This document shows, piece by piece, positions 1 to 9,036 of a stretch of 64,000 nt of DNA. The notes beneath the pieces were generated by a model. It was not told where the DNA came from. It did not search any database and worked only from the letters and a program-made list of their open reading frames with translations. The DNA lies in contig CAWAMD010000001.1 of NCBI GenBank assembly GCA_963783045.1, forward strand, positions 670,655-734,654, read 5' to 3'. This DNA is from CAWAMD01 sp963783045 (lineage in GTDB: Bacteria > Actinomycetota > Nitriliruptoria > Nitriliruptorales > Nitriliruptoraceae). A program made the translations under genes and the position numbers. The first letter of the stretch is position 1. Each line of letters starts with the position of its first letter.

Positions 1-508
1 CCCACAGGGCCGGCAGGTGGAACACGTCTCCGGCCGCGTAGGCCGCCATGTCGTCCGGCAGCGGGCGCTTCTCCCAGTCGGCGCGCTGGTAGGCGTCCTT
101 GTCCTCGGTCAGCTGGACGCCGAGCAGCTGCTCGAGCAGCGGCCCGAGACCGGTCGGCAGACCGAGCATGGCGGCGGCGACGCTCGTGTCCGCGACCCGG
201 TCGGGGCGGACCCCGGCCGACGCGAGGGGGTCCACGTCGTTCTCGATCGCGTGGAGGACCGCCAGACGCCCGTCGAGGAACGCGTCGAGCGCCGCGAGGT
301 CGTCGAGCGCGACGCTGTCCACGAGCACGCAGCGGTCCGCCACACCGACCTGGATCAGCGCCGCCGACCGGAAGTAGCGGTGCGAGTCGGCCCGCTCCAC
401 GTCGACACCGACCACGTCGCCCTCGAGCTGCGCCAGCGCGGACGGCAGCTTCCCCGCGTCGTCGATGAAGTCGATGGTGCGGTCGTCGGGATGGGCAGCT
501 GCGGGCAT
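1..508 (-). CDS. RNase D-like 3'-5' exonuclease (partial, C-terminus off window)
   Basis: DEDD-family 3'-5' exonuclease, the RNase D type that trims structured RNA or tRNA 3' ends. The 169 visible residues carry all three exonuclease motifs: D36-V-E38 (Exo I), H86 with D91 in the HAIEND context (Exo II) and Y157-A-A-G-D161 (Exo III). The ATG at 508 follows AGGAG at about ten bases and a TAGCCT -10-like box on the minus strand at 542-537. The gene runs off the left edge, so any HRDC domain is not visible. It is divergent from the PIG-L deacetylase gene. The family assignment is firm; the substrate is inferred. Confidence 0.85.
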   Translation of the reverse strand, partial: MPAAAHPDDRTIDFIDDAGKLPSALAQLEGDVVGVDVERADSHRYFRSAALIQVGVADRCVLVDSVALDDLAALDAFLDGRLAVLHAIENDVDPLASAGVRPDRVADTSVAAAMLGLPTGLGPLLEQLLGVQLTEDKDAYQRADWEKRPLPDDMAAYAAGDVFHLPALW

Positions 509-605
509 TGGTGCGATGGCTCCTGTGTTCGGGTGCAGGCTACCCGCTCGCGTCGACGGCGATCGGTCAGGCACCATGCCGCACGACCTCACCGAGGAGA
601 CCGTC

Positions 606-1502
606 GTGGCCGAGCCGGCCCTGCTGTGCGTGCACCCCCATCCCGATGACGAGTCCATCGCCTGCGGTGGCGTCCTCGCCCGCTATGCCGCCGAGGGCAT
701 GCAGGTGGCCGTCGTGACCTGCACCCGCGGTGAGGAGGGGGACAACCTCGCCGGGATCGATCTCGGCGACGAGGAGCTGCTGGCCCACCGCGACCGCGAG
801 CTCGCCGACGCGCTCGCCGCGCTCGGTGTGGTCGACCACACCCACCTCGGTTACCGCGACAGCGGCATGGCGGGCACGCCCGCCAACGACCATCCCGACG
901 CGTTCGCGGGCGCCGACCTGTACGAGGCTGCGGCCCGGCTCGCGCGCGTGATCCGCCGGCTCCGCCCCGGCGTGGTCGTCAGCGACGACGAGCACGGCAC
1001 CTACGGCCACCCCGACCACGTGATGGCGCACCGCGTCACCGAGCGGGCGGTCACGCTCGCCGCCGATCCGTGGTGGGTCACCCCCGACGCCGGGGCGCCG
1101 TGGCAGGTGGCCAAGCGCTACGTCCACACGCTCTCGAAGGGGCGGATGCTGCGTGCCCACCGGCGGCTGACGGAGGCCGGTCTGCCCTCGCCCTTCGGCG
1201 AGGAAGGCGTCGTCGAGCAGGCCGACCTGCCCTTCGGCACGGACGACGAGGCGGTCACGACCCGCGTCGACGTGCGGCCGTGGCTCGAGCGCAAGCGGGC
1301 CGCGCTGACGGCCCACCGCTCGCAGATCGGGACGGACTCGTTCTTCCTGAACACCCCGGAGCCGCTCGCCGGCGAGGTCTTCGGCGTCGAGGAGTTCGTG
1401 CTGACCGGGGGCGTGCTCGACGGGGCGGCCACACCGCCGCAGGCCGGCGCCGGCGCGGACGGGGCCGTGGAGGACGACCTGTTCGCCGGCCTCCGCACCT
1501 GA
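606..1502 (+). CDS. PIG-L/LmbE-family zinc deacetylase (MshB/Mca-like)
   Basis: A 298-residue N-acetyl-hexosamine deacetylase of the LmbE family, the group that includes MshB (mycothiol synthesis) and Mca (mycothiol-conjugate amidase). The HPHPDDE motif at residues 10-16 supplies the first zinc ligands and the catalytic Asp, and GTYGHPDH at 131-138 supplies the distal His. The YRDSGM and NDHP blocks also match the MshB/Mca branch. I chose the GTG at 606 because GAGGAGA sits five bases upstream; an in-frame ATG at 576 is possible. Which of the two mycothiol roles applies cannot be read from sequence alone. Confidence 0.85.
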   Translation: MAEPALLCVHPHPDDESIACGGVLARYAAEGMQVAVVTCTRGEEGDNLAGIDLGDEELLAHRDRELADALAALGVVDHTHLGYRDSGMAGTPANDHPDAFAGADLYEAAARLARVIRRLRPGVVVSDDEHGTYGHPDHVMAHRVTERAVTLAADPWWVTPDAGAPWQVAKRYVHTLSKGRMLRAHRRLTEAGLPSPFGEEGVVEQADLPFGTDDEAVTTRVDVRPWLERKRAALTAHRSQIGTDSFFLNTPEPLAGEVFGVEEFVLTGGVLDGAATPPQAGAGADGAVEDDLFAGLRT

Positions 1503-1570
1503 CCGCCCGCCCGGCGACGGGACCCTCGGGGGGTACCGTGCCCCTGTCCATGACCAGAAGGAGGAGCGGC

Positions 1571-2143
1571 GTGTCCGAACCCACGCCCGAGTCGTTCCGG
1601 TCGGTCATGTCGCGCTTCGCGACCGGCGTCTCCGTCATGACGACCGTTGCCGACGGCGTCCCGCACGGCATGACCGCGAACGCGGTCAGCTCGGTGTCGC
1701 TGGACCCGCTGCTGGTCCTCGTCTGTGTCGAGAAGGACACCGTCATGGCCGACATGGTGGCCCGCAGCGAGGTGTTCGGCCTCTCGTTCCTCCGTGACGG
1801 ACAGACCGAGACCTCCTCCTTCTTCGCCAGCCCGGAACGCCCGCTCGGCAACGACCAGTGGGCCGACGTGGACTGCCACACGGCGAAGACCGGCGTTCCG
1901 CTCCTCGACGACTGCCTGGCGTGGCTCGACTGCGAGGTGTGGGCCCGCTACGACGGCGGCGACCACGACATCGTCGTCGGACGGGTCGTCGACCTCCACA
2001 GCGGCGACGGCGGCCCGGCTCTCGTCTACTTCCGTCACGGCTACGTGAGCACGGCGGAGCGGGCGCCGGGCGATGCCGACGGCACCACCAGCCCCACCAG
2101 CACCACCGGCGCGGCCGAGGAGGGCGACCGTGGAGACCGCTGA
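1571..2143 (+). CDS. flavin reductase-like FMN-binding protein
   Basis: A 190-residue split-barrel flavin reductase, the small NAD(P)H:flavin component that usually feeds reduced FMN/FAD to a two-component monooxygenase. The N-terminal signature 'FRSVMSRFATGVSVMTT' followed by the GMTANAVSSVSLDPLLVLVCV block is diagnostic of the family. AAGGAGG at 1558-1564 lies six bases before the GTG at 1571, favouring it over the ATG at 1550. The last 14 bases overlap the start of the YjbQ gene, so the two are translationally coupled. No oxygenase partner is visible nearby. Confidence 0.85.
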   Translation: MSEPTPESFRSVMSRFATGVSVMTTVADGVPHGMTANAVSSVSLDPLLVLVCVEKDTVMADMVARSEVFGLSFLRDGQTETSSFFASPERPLGNDQWADVDCHTAKTGVPLLDDCLAWLDCEVWARYDGGDHDIVVGRVVDLHSGDGGPALVYFRHGYVSTAERAPGDADGTTSPTSTTGAAEEGDRGDR

Positions 2144-2534
2144 GTTCCGGCTCGAGACCACCGGCCGGCGTGTCTGGGACATCACCGACCGGGTGCGCGA
2201 CGTGGCGGCCCGGGTCGGCGGGGACGGGCTGCTGCACGTCTTCCTGCCCCATGCGACGGCCGGGCTGGCACTCGTCGAGACCGGCGCCGGTTCCGAGGGC
2301 GACCTCGAGGACGCCGTCGACCGGCTGCTCCCGCGCGAGGACCGCTACGGTCACCGCCACGGCTCCACCGGCCACGGCGCCGACCATGTGCTGCCCGCCT
2401 TCGTGTCGCCGTCGCTGACCGTCCCGGTCGACGCGGGGCGGCTCTTCCTCGGCACCTGGCAGTCGATCGTGGTCTACGACCCCAACCGCGACAACGACGT
2501 GCGCCGCGTGCGGTGCTCGTTCCTGGCGGGCTGA
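2130..2534 (+). CDS. YjbQ/UPF0047-family protein
   Basis: A 134-residue YjbQ (UPF0047) protein. The conserved cluster 'HVFLPHATAGLALVE', the HGSTGHGADHVLPAF block and the closing 'GTWQSIVVYDPNRDNDVRRV' region identify the family. E. coli YjbQ can replace thiamine-phosphate synthase when overproduced, but the physiological role is unsettled. The GTG start overlaps the preceding flavin reductase by 14 bases and has GAGGAGGG at 2117-2124. It is convergent with upp, with only about 29 bases between them. Confidence 0.85.
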   Translation: METAEFRLETTGRRVWDITDRVRDVAARVGGDGLLHVFLPHATAGLALVETGAGSEGDLEDAVDRLLPREDRYGHRHGSTGHGADHVLPAFVSPSLTVPVDAGRLFLGTWQSIVVYDPNRDNDVRRVRCSFLAG

Positions 2535-2563
2535 CCCGGGGCGCCCCCACACCCGTCGGGGGG

Positions 2564-3202
2564 CTACGGGGCGGGCTGCTCCGTCGTCCCGAACAGCCGG
2601 TCGCCGAAGTCGCCGAGTCCGGGGACGATGAACCCGTTCTCGTCGAGCTCGGGATCGACCGCGCCGACGACGAACCGCACGCCCGGGTTGTCGTCGGCGA
2701 TCCGATCGATGCCCTGCTGGGTCGCGACCACCGACAGCACGGTCACGCCGACCGCGCCGTCGGCACCGAGCGCGCGAACCGCGGCGCTCGCCGACCCGCC
2801 CGTGGCCAGCATCGGCTCGAGCACCATGACCCAGCTGCCCTCCAGCGGCGGGGTCTTGCGGTAGTACTGGCTCGGTCGCAGCGACGTCTCGTCCCGCTCG
2901 AGGCCGACCATGCCGACCTTCGCGTCGGGGATGACCTCCTGGAGCCCGTCGAGCAGACCGAGCCCCGCCCGCAGCACGGGCACGGCGACGATGGGCACCG
3001 CGTGCCGCCGGGCCGGTGCGGCGCCGAGCGGTGTGGTGACGGTGAACTCCTCGGACGGCAGCTCACGCATCGCCTCCATGGCGAGCATGAGCCCGAGCCG
3101 GCGCGCCGCGCGGCGGAACTGGTCCTGCGGGGTCCCGGCATCGCGGAGCTGGGCCAGCTGCGTGGCCGACGCCGCGTCCGAGAGGACGTGCACGATGGCC
3201 AC
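2564..3202 (-). CDS. upp: uracil phosphoribosyltransferase
   Basis: Salvage enzyme making UMP from uracil and PRPP in the cytoplasm; 212 residues, the usual size. The PRPP-loop equivalent reads 'LEPMLATGGSASAAVRAL', and 'VPVLRAGLGLLDGL', 'YYRKTPP' and the uracil-binding C-terminal 'GFIVPGLGDFGDRLFGT' are all present. The start is GTG at 3202, with AGGAG eight bases upstream. A minus-strand TAGGCT at 3251-3246 is a plausible -10 box 44 bases upstream. Confidence 0.95.
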   Translation of the reverse strand: MAIVHVLSDAASATQLAQLRDAGTPQDQFRRAARRLGLMLAMEAMRELPSEEFTVTTPLGAAPARRHAVPIVAVPVLRAGLGLLDGLQEVIPDAKVGMVGLERDETSLRPSQYYRKTPPLEGSWVMVLEPMLATGGSASAAVRALGADGAVGVTVLSVVATQQGIDRIADDNPGVRFVVGAVDPELDENGFIVPGLGDFGDRLFGTTEQPAP

Positions 3203-3308
3203 CGGGGTGCTCCTCGTCGCGACGGGTGTGACCGGCCCGATGGCTAGCCTAGTGACCGGTGGCCCGGGCCTCGACGTACCGGCGCGGGGCGGACGAAGGA
3301 GACCGTGG

Positions 3309-4508
3309 GTGGTGGCACGCTGGCGAGCTGTCGTCGCCCTCCTCCTCGTCGCCCTGGTGCTGACGGCGTGCGAGGGGGGCCAGCCGCGGCCGGCGCCGTC
3401 GCCGACGCCCACCCCGCTGCTCGAGGCGAGCCCGACCCCGGTGACGGGCCTGTCCGTGGCCGTGGTGCTGCCACCGCCGGACGTTGCGACCGAGGCCGAG
3501 CGAGCGTCGCTGAAGGCGGCGATCAACGACCTCGGACGCGCGCACCGCGAAGGCATCGGCCAGCTGCGCGTCGTGGACCCCGACGGTCTGTCGTTCGTCG
3601 GGGACACGGCGGCGCTGCTGGCTCGCGAGGGCGTGGATCTCGTCTGCGCACTCGGTACCGGCGCCATCGACCAGATCGTGCAGATCGCCTCCGACTACCC
3701 GTCCACCCGGTTCTGTGTCGCGCCGGCAACCCCCCGACGCACCCCGGGCAACGTGCTCCCCATCAACGTCCGGGTCGAGGAGATGGGCTACCTCGCCGGG
3801 GTCGCGGCAGGCATGGCCGGCGACGGCCACCTCCCGGGGTTCATCGGCGGCGACCGGCAGCATGGCCTCGACCGCCAGCGGCGCGGGTACGAGCAGGGGC
3901 TCGCCGCCAGCCGCGCCGGCACGCCGCAGCCGCTCGTGTCGTTCGCCGCCGTCAACGTCGAGCGCGCGCACTCCCTCGCGCTCGCCCAGTACGAGGCGGG
4001 CGTGTCGGTCGTCTACACGGTCGCCGGCGAGGCCGACGCCGGGGTCCTCGAGGCCGCGCAGGAGACCGCCGCGGCCCGTGCCGAGCGGGCCAGCGAGTCC
4101 GCGCCGGCGGCGGGTCCGTCGCCGGCGCCGTCCGCGACCGCGCCCGGGCCGCCCGCCCCGGCGCTCGTGATCGGACGCCACGCCACGCTCGTGCCGCCCG
4201 CGGGGACCGAAGACGACAGCACCAACAGCGACAGCGGCAGCGACGCCGGCGAGACGAGCAGTCCGGACGGAGGGTCCTCGGACCACGTGCTGCTCAGCTT
4301 CCACGAGCGCCTGGACGTCGCCCTCGACGTGGCGATCTCACGCGCCCTGGAGAAGTGGTCGGCCGATCCGGCCACCGTCGGGCTGGCCGAAGGGGCCTTC
4401 GAGGTCGAGCCGGGCAGCGCGCGGGAGGCGGCGGCGATCGGCCCGCGCATCGAGCAGGTGATCCGCGCCATCCGCGAGCAGCAGGTGCAGGTGTTGCCCC
4501 CGTCGTGA
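3309..4508 (+). CDS. BMP-family substrate-binding lipoprotein
   Basis: A 399-residue secreted lipoprotein. The signal peptide ends in lipobox LTAC, followed by a Pro/Thr-rich linker. The body resembles the BmpA/Med family of periplasmic binding proteins: 'EMGYLAGVAAGMAGDGHLPGF' then IGG matches the hallmark YLAG...GF(I/V)GG region. AAGGAG at 3296-3301 places the start at GTG 3309. The C-terminal third carries a long low-complexity Ala/Pro/Ser insertion (about residues 255-320), which is unusual. BMP proteins usually bind nucleosides and serve an ABC importer, but no transporter genes lie beside it, so ligand and partner are unknown. Confidence 0.7.
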   Translation: MVARWRAVVALLLVALVLTACEGGQPRPAPSPTPTPLLEASPTPVTGLSVAVVLPPPDVATEAERASLKAAINDLGRAHREGIGQLRVVDPDGLSFVGDTAALLAREGVDLVCALGTGAIDQIVQIASDYPSTRFCVAPATPRRTPGNVLPINVRVEEMGYLAGVAAGMAGDGHLPGFIGGDRQHGLDRQRRGYEQGLAASRAGTPQPLVSFAAVNVERAHSLALAQYEAGVSVVYTVAGEADAGVLEAAQETAAARAERASESAPAAGPSPAPSATAPGPPAPALVIGRHATLVPPAGTEDDSTNSDSGSDAGETSSPDGGSSDHVLLSFHERLDVALDVAISRALEKWSADPATVGLAEGAFEVEPGSAREAAAIGPRIEQVIRAIREQQVQVLPPS

Positions 4509-4545
4509 GCCGGTCGTCGGCGCCGACGGGTCGTGCCCGTCGCCC

Positions 4546-4551
4546 TACGAT
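4546..4551 (+). promoter_or_regulatory. candidate -10 box for pyk
   Basis: TACGAT lies 27 bases upstream of the pyk GTG, matching the TA(C/G)NNT boxes seen before many genes in this window. No clear -35 is visible. Confidence 0.4.
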
Positions 4552-4577
4552 GGCGCGACCGCGAGTTGAGGAGCAGC

Positions 4578-6017
4578 GTGCGCCGGGCCAAGATCGTCGC
4601 CACCCTCGGGCCGGCCCTCGACGATCCCGCGAAGCTCAAGGCCGCCGTCGCCGCCGGGATCGACGTCGTGCGGCTCAACTTCTCGCACGGCACCCACGAC
4701 GAGCACCGCGACCGGCTGAAGAAGGTGCGCGAGGTCGCCCGTGAGCTCGGTCGCAACGTCGGTGCGCTCGGCGACCTGCAGGGTCCGAAGATCCGGCTCG
4801 GGATGCTGCCGGGGCCAGGCGTCGAGCTGGCCGATGGCGGCGAGGTGGTGCTGGTCAGCGGCCGCGTTGATCTCGACGCCTACGCCGACGACCGTGGTCG
4901 GCCGGTGCTGCCGGTCACCTACGGCCAGCTCGCCGAGGACGTCGAGCCGGGGGCGCTCGTGCTCGTCGACGACGGGCTGCTCCGGCTCGTCGTGTCGGCC
5001 GTCGACGGCGACGCGGTCACCGCACGCGTGGTGGTCGGCGGGCTCGCCCGGTCCCGCAAGGGCGTGAACCTGCCCGGCGTGGACGTCTCCGCCTCGAGCA
5101 TGACCGACAAGGACCGCGAGGACATCGCCGTCATGGCCGACATGGGCTGCGACTGGGTGGCGCTGTCCTTCGTCCGCCGGCCCCGCGACGTCGCGGAGGC
5201 GCGCGAGCTGCTGCGCGCCCACGGTGGCGAGGCGCCGCTGATCGCGAAGCTCGAGCGCCCCGAGGCCATGGACAACCTCGAGCCCATCATCGAGGAGGCC
5301 GACGCCGTGATGGTCGCCCGCGGTGACCTCGGCGTGGAGATCGGACCCGAGCGGGTCCCCGCTCTCCAGAAGCACATCATCAATCTCGCGAACCGGGACG
5401 GGAAGCCGGTCATCACCGCGACCGAGATGCTCGAGTCGATGGTGCGCAACCCCCGCCCCACCCGCGCCGAGGCCTCCGACGTGGCCAACGCCGTGTTCGA
5501 CGGCACGGACGCGGTGATGCTGTCGGCCGAGACCGCGACCGGCCGCTTCCCGGTGGAGACGGTTCGCACGATGGCACGCATCATCGAGGTCGCGGAGAGC
5601 TCCGGCGAGCTCGTCCACCCGCCGGCGCCACCCACCCGTGAGCTCGCGCTCTCCCGTGTCGTCGCGAAGGCCGCCGTGCAGGCCGCTGCCGACGTGCACG
5701 CGAAGGCGCTCGTCGTGTTCAGCTACTCCGGCGCCTCGGTCCAGCTGGTCTCGAAGTTCCGACCGCGTGTCCCGATCGTCGGGATCACGTCGCGGGACAC
5801 GTCGCTGCGCCGCTTCGCGCTCATGTGGGGCACCGACGGCGTCATGGTCGAGGAGAAGGACCACACACGTGACCTCGTCCTCGCGGCCGATGAGGTGTGC
5901 CTGCGCGGCGGGTACGGTCAGCGCGACGACCCCGTCGTCATCGTGTCCGGGTTGCCGGGTGGCCGAGGCGGCACGAACCGCCTGCTGCTGCACCGGCTCG
6001 GAGAGTCTCCTGAGTGA
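4578..6017 (+). CDS. pyk: pyruvate kinase
   Basis: Final glycolytic enzyme, phosphoenolpyruvate + ADP to pyruvate + ATP. At 479 residues it is full length. Visible landmarks are 'TLGPALDD' and 'VVRLNFSHG' at the N-terminus, the active-site 'LIAKLERPEAMDNLEPII' with the catalytic Lys, and the metal-binding 'VMVARGDLGVEIG'. The C-terminal allosteric domain is present ('ALVVFSYSGASVQLVSKFRP'). GAGGAG at 4568-4573 supports the GTG at 4578. The gene ends 12 bases before the next start and may be co-transcribed with it. Confidence 0.96.
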   Translation: MRRAKIVATLGPALDDPAKLKAAVAAGIDVVRLNFSHGTHDEHRDRLKKVREVARELGRNVGALGDLQGPKIRLGMLPGPGVELADGGEVVLVSGRVDLDAYADDRGRPVLPVTYGQLAEDVEPGALVLVDDGLLRLVVSAVDGDAVTARVVVGGLARSRKGVNLPGVDVSASSMTDKDREDIAVMADMGCDWVALSFVRRPRDVAEARELLRAHGGEAPLIAKLERPEAMDNLEPIIEEADAVMVARGDLGVEIGPERVPALQKHIINLANRDGKPVITATEMLESMVRNPRPTRAEASDVANAVFDGTDAVMLSAETATGRFPVETVRTMARIIEVAESSGELVHPPAPPTRELALSRVVAKAAVQAAADVHAKALVVFSYSGASVQLVSKFRPRVPIVGITSRDTSLRRFALMWGTDGVMVEEKDHTRDLVLAADEVCLRGGYGQRDDPVVIVSGLPGGRGGTNRLLLHRLGESPE

Positions 6018-6029
6018 CGGACGTGCCCC

Positions 6030-7073
6030 GTGTCCCTTGCCACCACGACGAGATCCGAGCCACCGCCCGCACCGCCGGCCAAGCGGCGGCGTGAGTGGCG
6101 TGTGACGCTCCTCGCCGCTGCCGCCTATGCGCTGATGGCCGTGGTCGCCGTCGTCGCCTGGATCGTGGCCGGCGACGCCGGCTGGGTCCAGCCGCTCAAC
6201 CTGACGACGTTCTGGTGGTCGCTGCCGGCGCTCGTGCTCGCCCCGACCGCGGCCCTGCTCGGCCAACGTCGCGCGGCGGTGCTGCTGGCCATCCCGGCGG
6301 GCCTGTGGCTGTGGACCTACGGGACGGCCTTCCTGCCACGGTCGACGCCGCCGCCCCGCGACCTCCGCGTCGCCGCCTTCAACACCTACGTCAGGGCGCC
6401 CGGGGTCCAGCACGTGCTCGACCTCGTCGACGGCCAGCATCCCGACGTGCTCATGCTCGAGGAGGTCTTCCCGGAGCGCTGGGACACCCTGCACACGCAG
6501 CTGGCGCCCACCTACCCGCACGCCAAGATCGTCTTCTCGCGGGGGGTCGGCGGCGTCGCCGTGTTCAGCCGGTTCCCGATCGTCGCCGTGCACCCGGTCG
6601 GGGACGCGACCGCCAAGAGCCGCAACACCGCCGTGTTCGTCATCAACGTCGACGGGCGACGGGTGCAGGTCGTCCCGGTCCATCTCATCTCGCCGTGCCC
6701 GTCCTGTGGCGCCTCGGTGCTCGAGCGGCTCGACTTCGAGGGGGAGGTCCGCGGCGCCGAGATGGGCAACGTCCTCGACGCGCTCGACCCGCAGCTACCC
6801 GCCGTGATCGGGGGCGACTTCAACTCGAACGAGCGCTCCGTCGCCTACCGTCGCCTCGTGGATGCAGGATTCCTCGACGCGCAGCGGGAGGCAGGCAGCG
6901 GGATGGGGTTCACGTGGCCGAACGATCGCGGGCCCGGACCGGTGCTGCGCATCGACTGGCTCCTCGCCCGGGGACTGACCCCCGTGGGCGCGCTGGTCGG
7001 TGACGGTGGCGCGTCCGACCACCGCCCCGTCGTCGCCGACCTCGCCTTCCCGCAGGAGGATCAGGCGCGCTGA
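6030..7073 (+). CDS. membrane-anchored endonuclease/exonuclease/phosphatase family protein
   Basis: A 347-residue protein with about three N-terminal membrane helices (residues 25-105) followed by an endonuclease/exonuclease/phosphatase domain. Motifs of the fold are visible: 'VAAFNTYVR' (metal-site Asn), 'VLMLEEVFPERW' (metal Glu), 'IGGDFNSNERS' (catalytic Asp/Asn) and the final 'GASDHRPVVADL' with the catalytic His. Such proteins are phosphodiesterases or phosphatases acting outside the membrane; the substrate is unknown. It follows pyk closely and its stop abuts the next gene (7073). Confidence 0.8.
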   Translation: MSLATTTRSEPPPAPPAKRRREWRVTLLAAAAYALMAVVAVVAWIVAGDAGWVQPLNLTTFWWSLPALVLAPTAALLGQRRAAVLLAIPAGLWLWTYGTAFLPRSTPPPRDLRVAAFNTYVRAPGVQHVLDLVDGQHPDVLMLEEVFPERWDTLHTQLAPTYPHAKIVFSRGVGGVAVFSRFPIVAVHPVGDATAKSRNTAVFVINVDGRRVQVVPVHLISPCPSCGASVLERLDFEGEVRGAEMGNVLDALDPQLPAVIGGDFNSNERSVAYRRLVDAGFLDAQREAGSGMGFTWPNDRGPGPVLRIDWLLARGLTPVGALVGDGGASDHRPVVADLAFPQEDQAR

Positions 7074-7442
7074 TGGACCTCCCGGAGGAGCTGCGGACCG
7101 AGCGCTACTGCTACGTGTCCACCCAGGGGCGCGTCACCGCCCGACGCCACACCGCCGAGCTGTGGTTCGTCCCGGAGGAGGGCGGGGTCTACCTCATGAG
7201 CGGCTCCGGCGGGCTCACCCAGTGGTGCCTCAACCTGCAGGCCGAGGGTCAGGGCGTCGTTCGCATCGGTTCGAACGTCGTGGCTGGCACGGCCTGCCTT
7301 CCTCGGCCGCGACGACGCCGACCGTGAGCATGCGCTGGAGGCCTTCCACACGAAGTACGACCCGGAGGGCAAGGACCGGTTCGAGCCCTGGCTGCGCTCG
7401 GCGACGGTCGTCCACATGGTGTTCGTCCGCCGCCTCGACTGA
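7073..7442 (+). CDS. split-barrel FMN/F420-type protein, interrupted by one extra base
   Basis: A small flavin- or deazaflavin-binding split-barrel protein of about 122 residues. The N-terminal part 'YCYVSTQGRVTARRHTAELW' and 'YLMSGSGGLTQWCLNLQ' fit the pyridoxamine-phosphate-oxidase/DUF385-like barrel. The opening frame stops at 7327, but the next frame carries on naturally from about 7295 (AFLGRDDADREHALEAF ... VVHMVFVRRLD) to a TGA at 7442. Removing one base near 7290-7297 restores a single frame. I think this is a sequencing insertion, though a true frameshift cannot be excluded. Confidence 0.65.
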
Positions 7443-7479
7443 TCGTCTGTGCTGGAAGCGGCGGCCGGTCGGTGACGGC

Positions 7480-9036
7480 TCAGGCGTCGGCACGGTCGAC
7501 GAGCTGCACGTCGACGCCGTAGGTGCGCTCGAACAGCGCCGTCTTGCGGGCCACCTCCGTCGCGGCGAGGTGGAGCCCGGTCCCGTGCAGGGCGAGCCGC
7601 AGCGTCCCGCCACGCTGGCGCGCGGTCACGTCGCGAACCGTCTGGTCGCGGGTCCGGTCCAGCCCGTCGGCGAGCTGCAGCAGCGGCAGCAGCCGTGTGA
7701 CGGCCTCCTGCCGGTCCGGCCCGAGCGCGGCGAACGGCGCGAACGAACGATCGATGCCGCGTGACTTGTGGAACCGCACCAGCGTCGTCAGGACGGCGAC
7801 CTCGGCCGGGGAGAAGCCGCGCAGCTCGGCGTTCTCGACGAGGTAGGCGCCGTGCTTGTGATGCCGGCGCATCGCCAGCGCCTCGCCAACGTCGTGCAGC
7901 AGCGCCGCCGCCTCGAGCAGCTCGCGGTCGGCGGGGTCGCACCCGTGCAGCGCGCCGGTCGCGTCGAACAGGCGGGTGGCCAGATGGGCGACGTGGGGCA
8001 GGTGCGCGTCGTCGGGGACGAAGGCGCGCCGCATCCGGTCGACCGCGCCCCGCCGCAGCGTCGGCGCGTCGACGAGCGTGTCCACGCCGTGGTCGTCGAG
8101 CAGCACGCCCTCCCGCAGTCCCCAGTCGCTGACCGTGACAGCGGGGACGCCGATCTCGGTCAGCGCCTCGACGAGGATCACGGCCGCGACGTGGAGGTGG
8201 TCGGCCCGCTTCTCCTTCATGCCCGGCACCTGGCGGCGGTCGTCGGTCGACAGGGTCGTGAGCTCGTCCCGGACGCGGGCCAGCACGTCGGTCGGCACCG
8301 TCAGCTGGTTCACGGAGGCGGGGAGCCAGGTGCCGTCCTCGGCAGCCACGACGCGTCCGAGTGCCCGCACCGTCCCGCCGATGGCCACGGCCACGCCGGG
8401 GTCGTGGGCACCCAGCTCGTCCCGGTAGGACGCCAGCGTCTCGGCGACCCGCCGCCGCAGCGCGGCGACCTCGTCGACGCTCGGCGGGTCGTGGCGGACG
8501 AGCTCGGCCATGCAGCGCATGACGCCGAGCGGCGTCGAGGCGGCCCACGAGACCGTCGACCCCGTGCCCACGGCCAGCTCCAGGCTGCCGCCGCCGAGGT
8601 CGAGCACGAGCGCCGGCTCCGAGCGCAGCGCGACGCTCGCGCGCACCCCGAGGTAGCCGAGCCGGGCCTCGTCCTCGCCGTCGAGGACCTGCACCGGCCG
8701 CCCGACGGCCGCGCCGAGCCGGTCGAGCACGGCCGGCCCGTTCGTCGCGTCGCGCAGGGCGCTGGTCGCGACCGCGATCGGCTCGTCGGCGCCGGCGCGT
8801 CGTGCCAGCTCGACGAGGTGCGCGGTCACGTCCACGGCCTCGTCGGCCGCTCCGGGCAGGATGTCGCCGTGCTCGGCGACGACGGCGCCGAGGTGCAGCA
8901 TCTCGCGTTCGCGCAGGACCGGTGTCAGCGCCCCGTCGTCGTCCACGTCCGCGACGAGGACGTGGAAGGAGTTGCTGCCGAGGTCGAGGACCGCCCGCCG
9001 GACCGTGGTGGCCGCCTGCGGTGCGCTCCCGCTCAC
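7480..9036 (-). CDS. ppx: Ppx/GppA-family exopolyphosphatase with HD-like C-terminal domain
   Basis: A 518-residue phosphatase of the sugar-kinase/actin fold that degrades polyphosphate or pppGpp. The N-terminal 'AVLDLGSNSFHVLVADV', 'VATSALRDATN' and 'LVLDLGGGSLELAVGTG' are the family's phosphate-binding signatures. The C-terminal half contains an HD-type segment 'LLEAAALLHDVGEAL ... HHKHGAYLV', typical of the long Ppx/GppA form. It starts at GTG 9036, overlapping the stop of the histidine phosphatase gene by four bases (GTGA). It is the last gene of the ppk-Nudix cluster, so it probably opposes the polyphosphate kinase. Confidence 0.9.
   Translation of the reverse strand: MSGSAPQAATTVRRAVLDLGSNSFHVLVADVDDDGALTPVLREREMLHLGAVVAEHGDILPGAADEAVDVTAHLVELARRAGADEPIAVATSALRDATNGPAVLDRLGAAVGRPVQVLDGEDEARLGYLGVRASVALRSEPALVLDLGGGSLELAVGTGSTVSWAASTPLGVMRCMAELVRHDPPSVDEVAALRRRVAETLASYRDELGAHDPGVAVAIGGTVRALGRVVAAEDGTWLPASVNQLTVPTDVLARVRDELTTLSTDDRRQVPGMKEKRADHLHVAAVILVEALTEIGVPAVTVSDWGLREGVLLDDHGVDTLVDAPTLRRGAVDRMRRAFVPDDAHLPHVAHLATRLFDATGALHGCDPADRELLEAAALLHDVGEALAMRRHHKHGAYLVENAELRGFSPAEVAVLTTLVRFHKSRGIDRSFAPFAALGPDRQEAVTRLLPLLQLADGLDRTRDQTVRDVTARQRGGTLRLALHGTGLHLAATEVARKTALFERTYGVDVQLVDRADA

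Noticed and set aside
4545..6683. Minus-strand open frame of about 700 codons opposite pyk
   Set aside because: It is the complement of pyruvate kinase and the phosphatase-family gene, both certain; no family signature is present.
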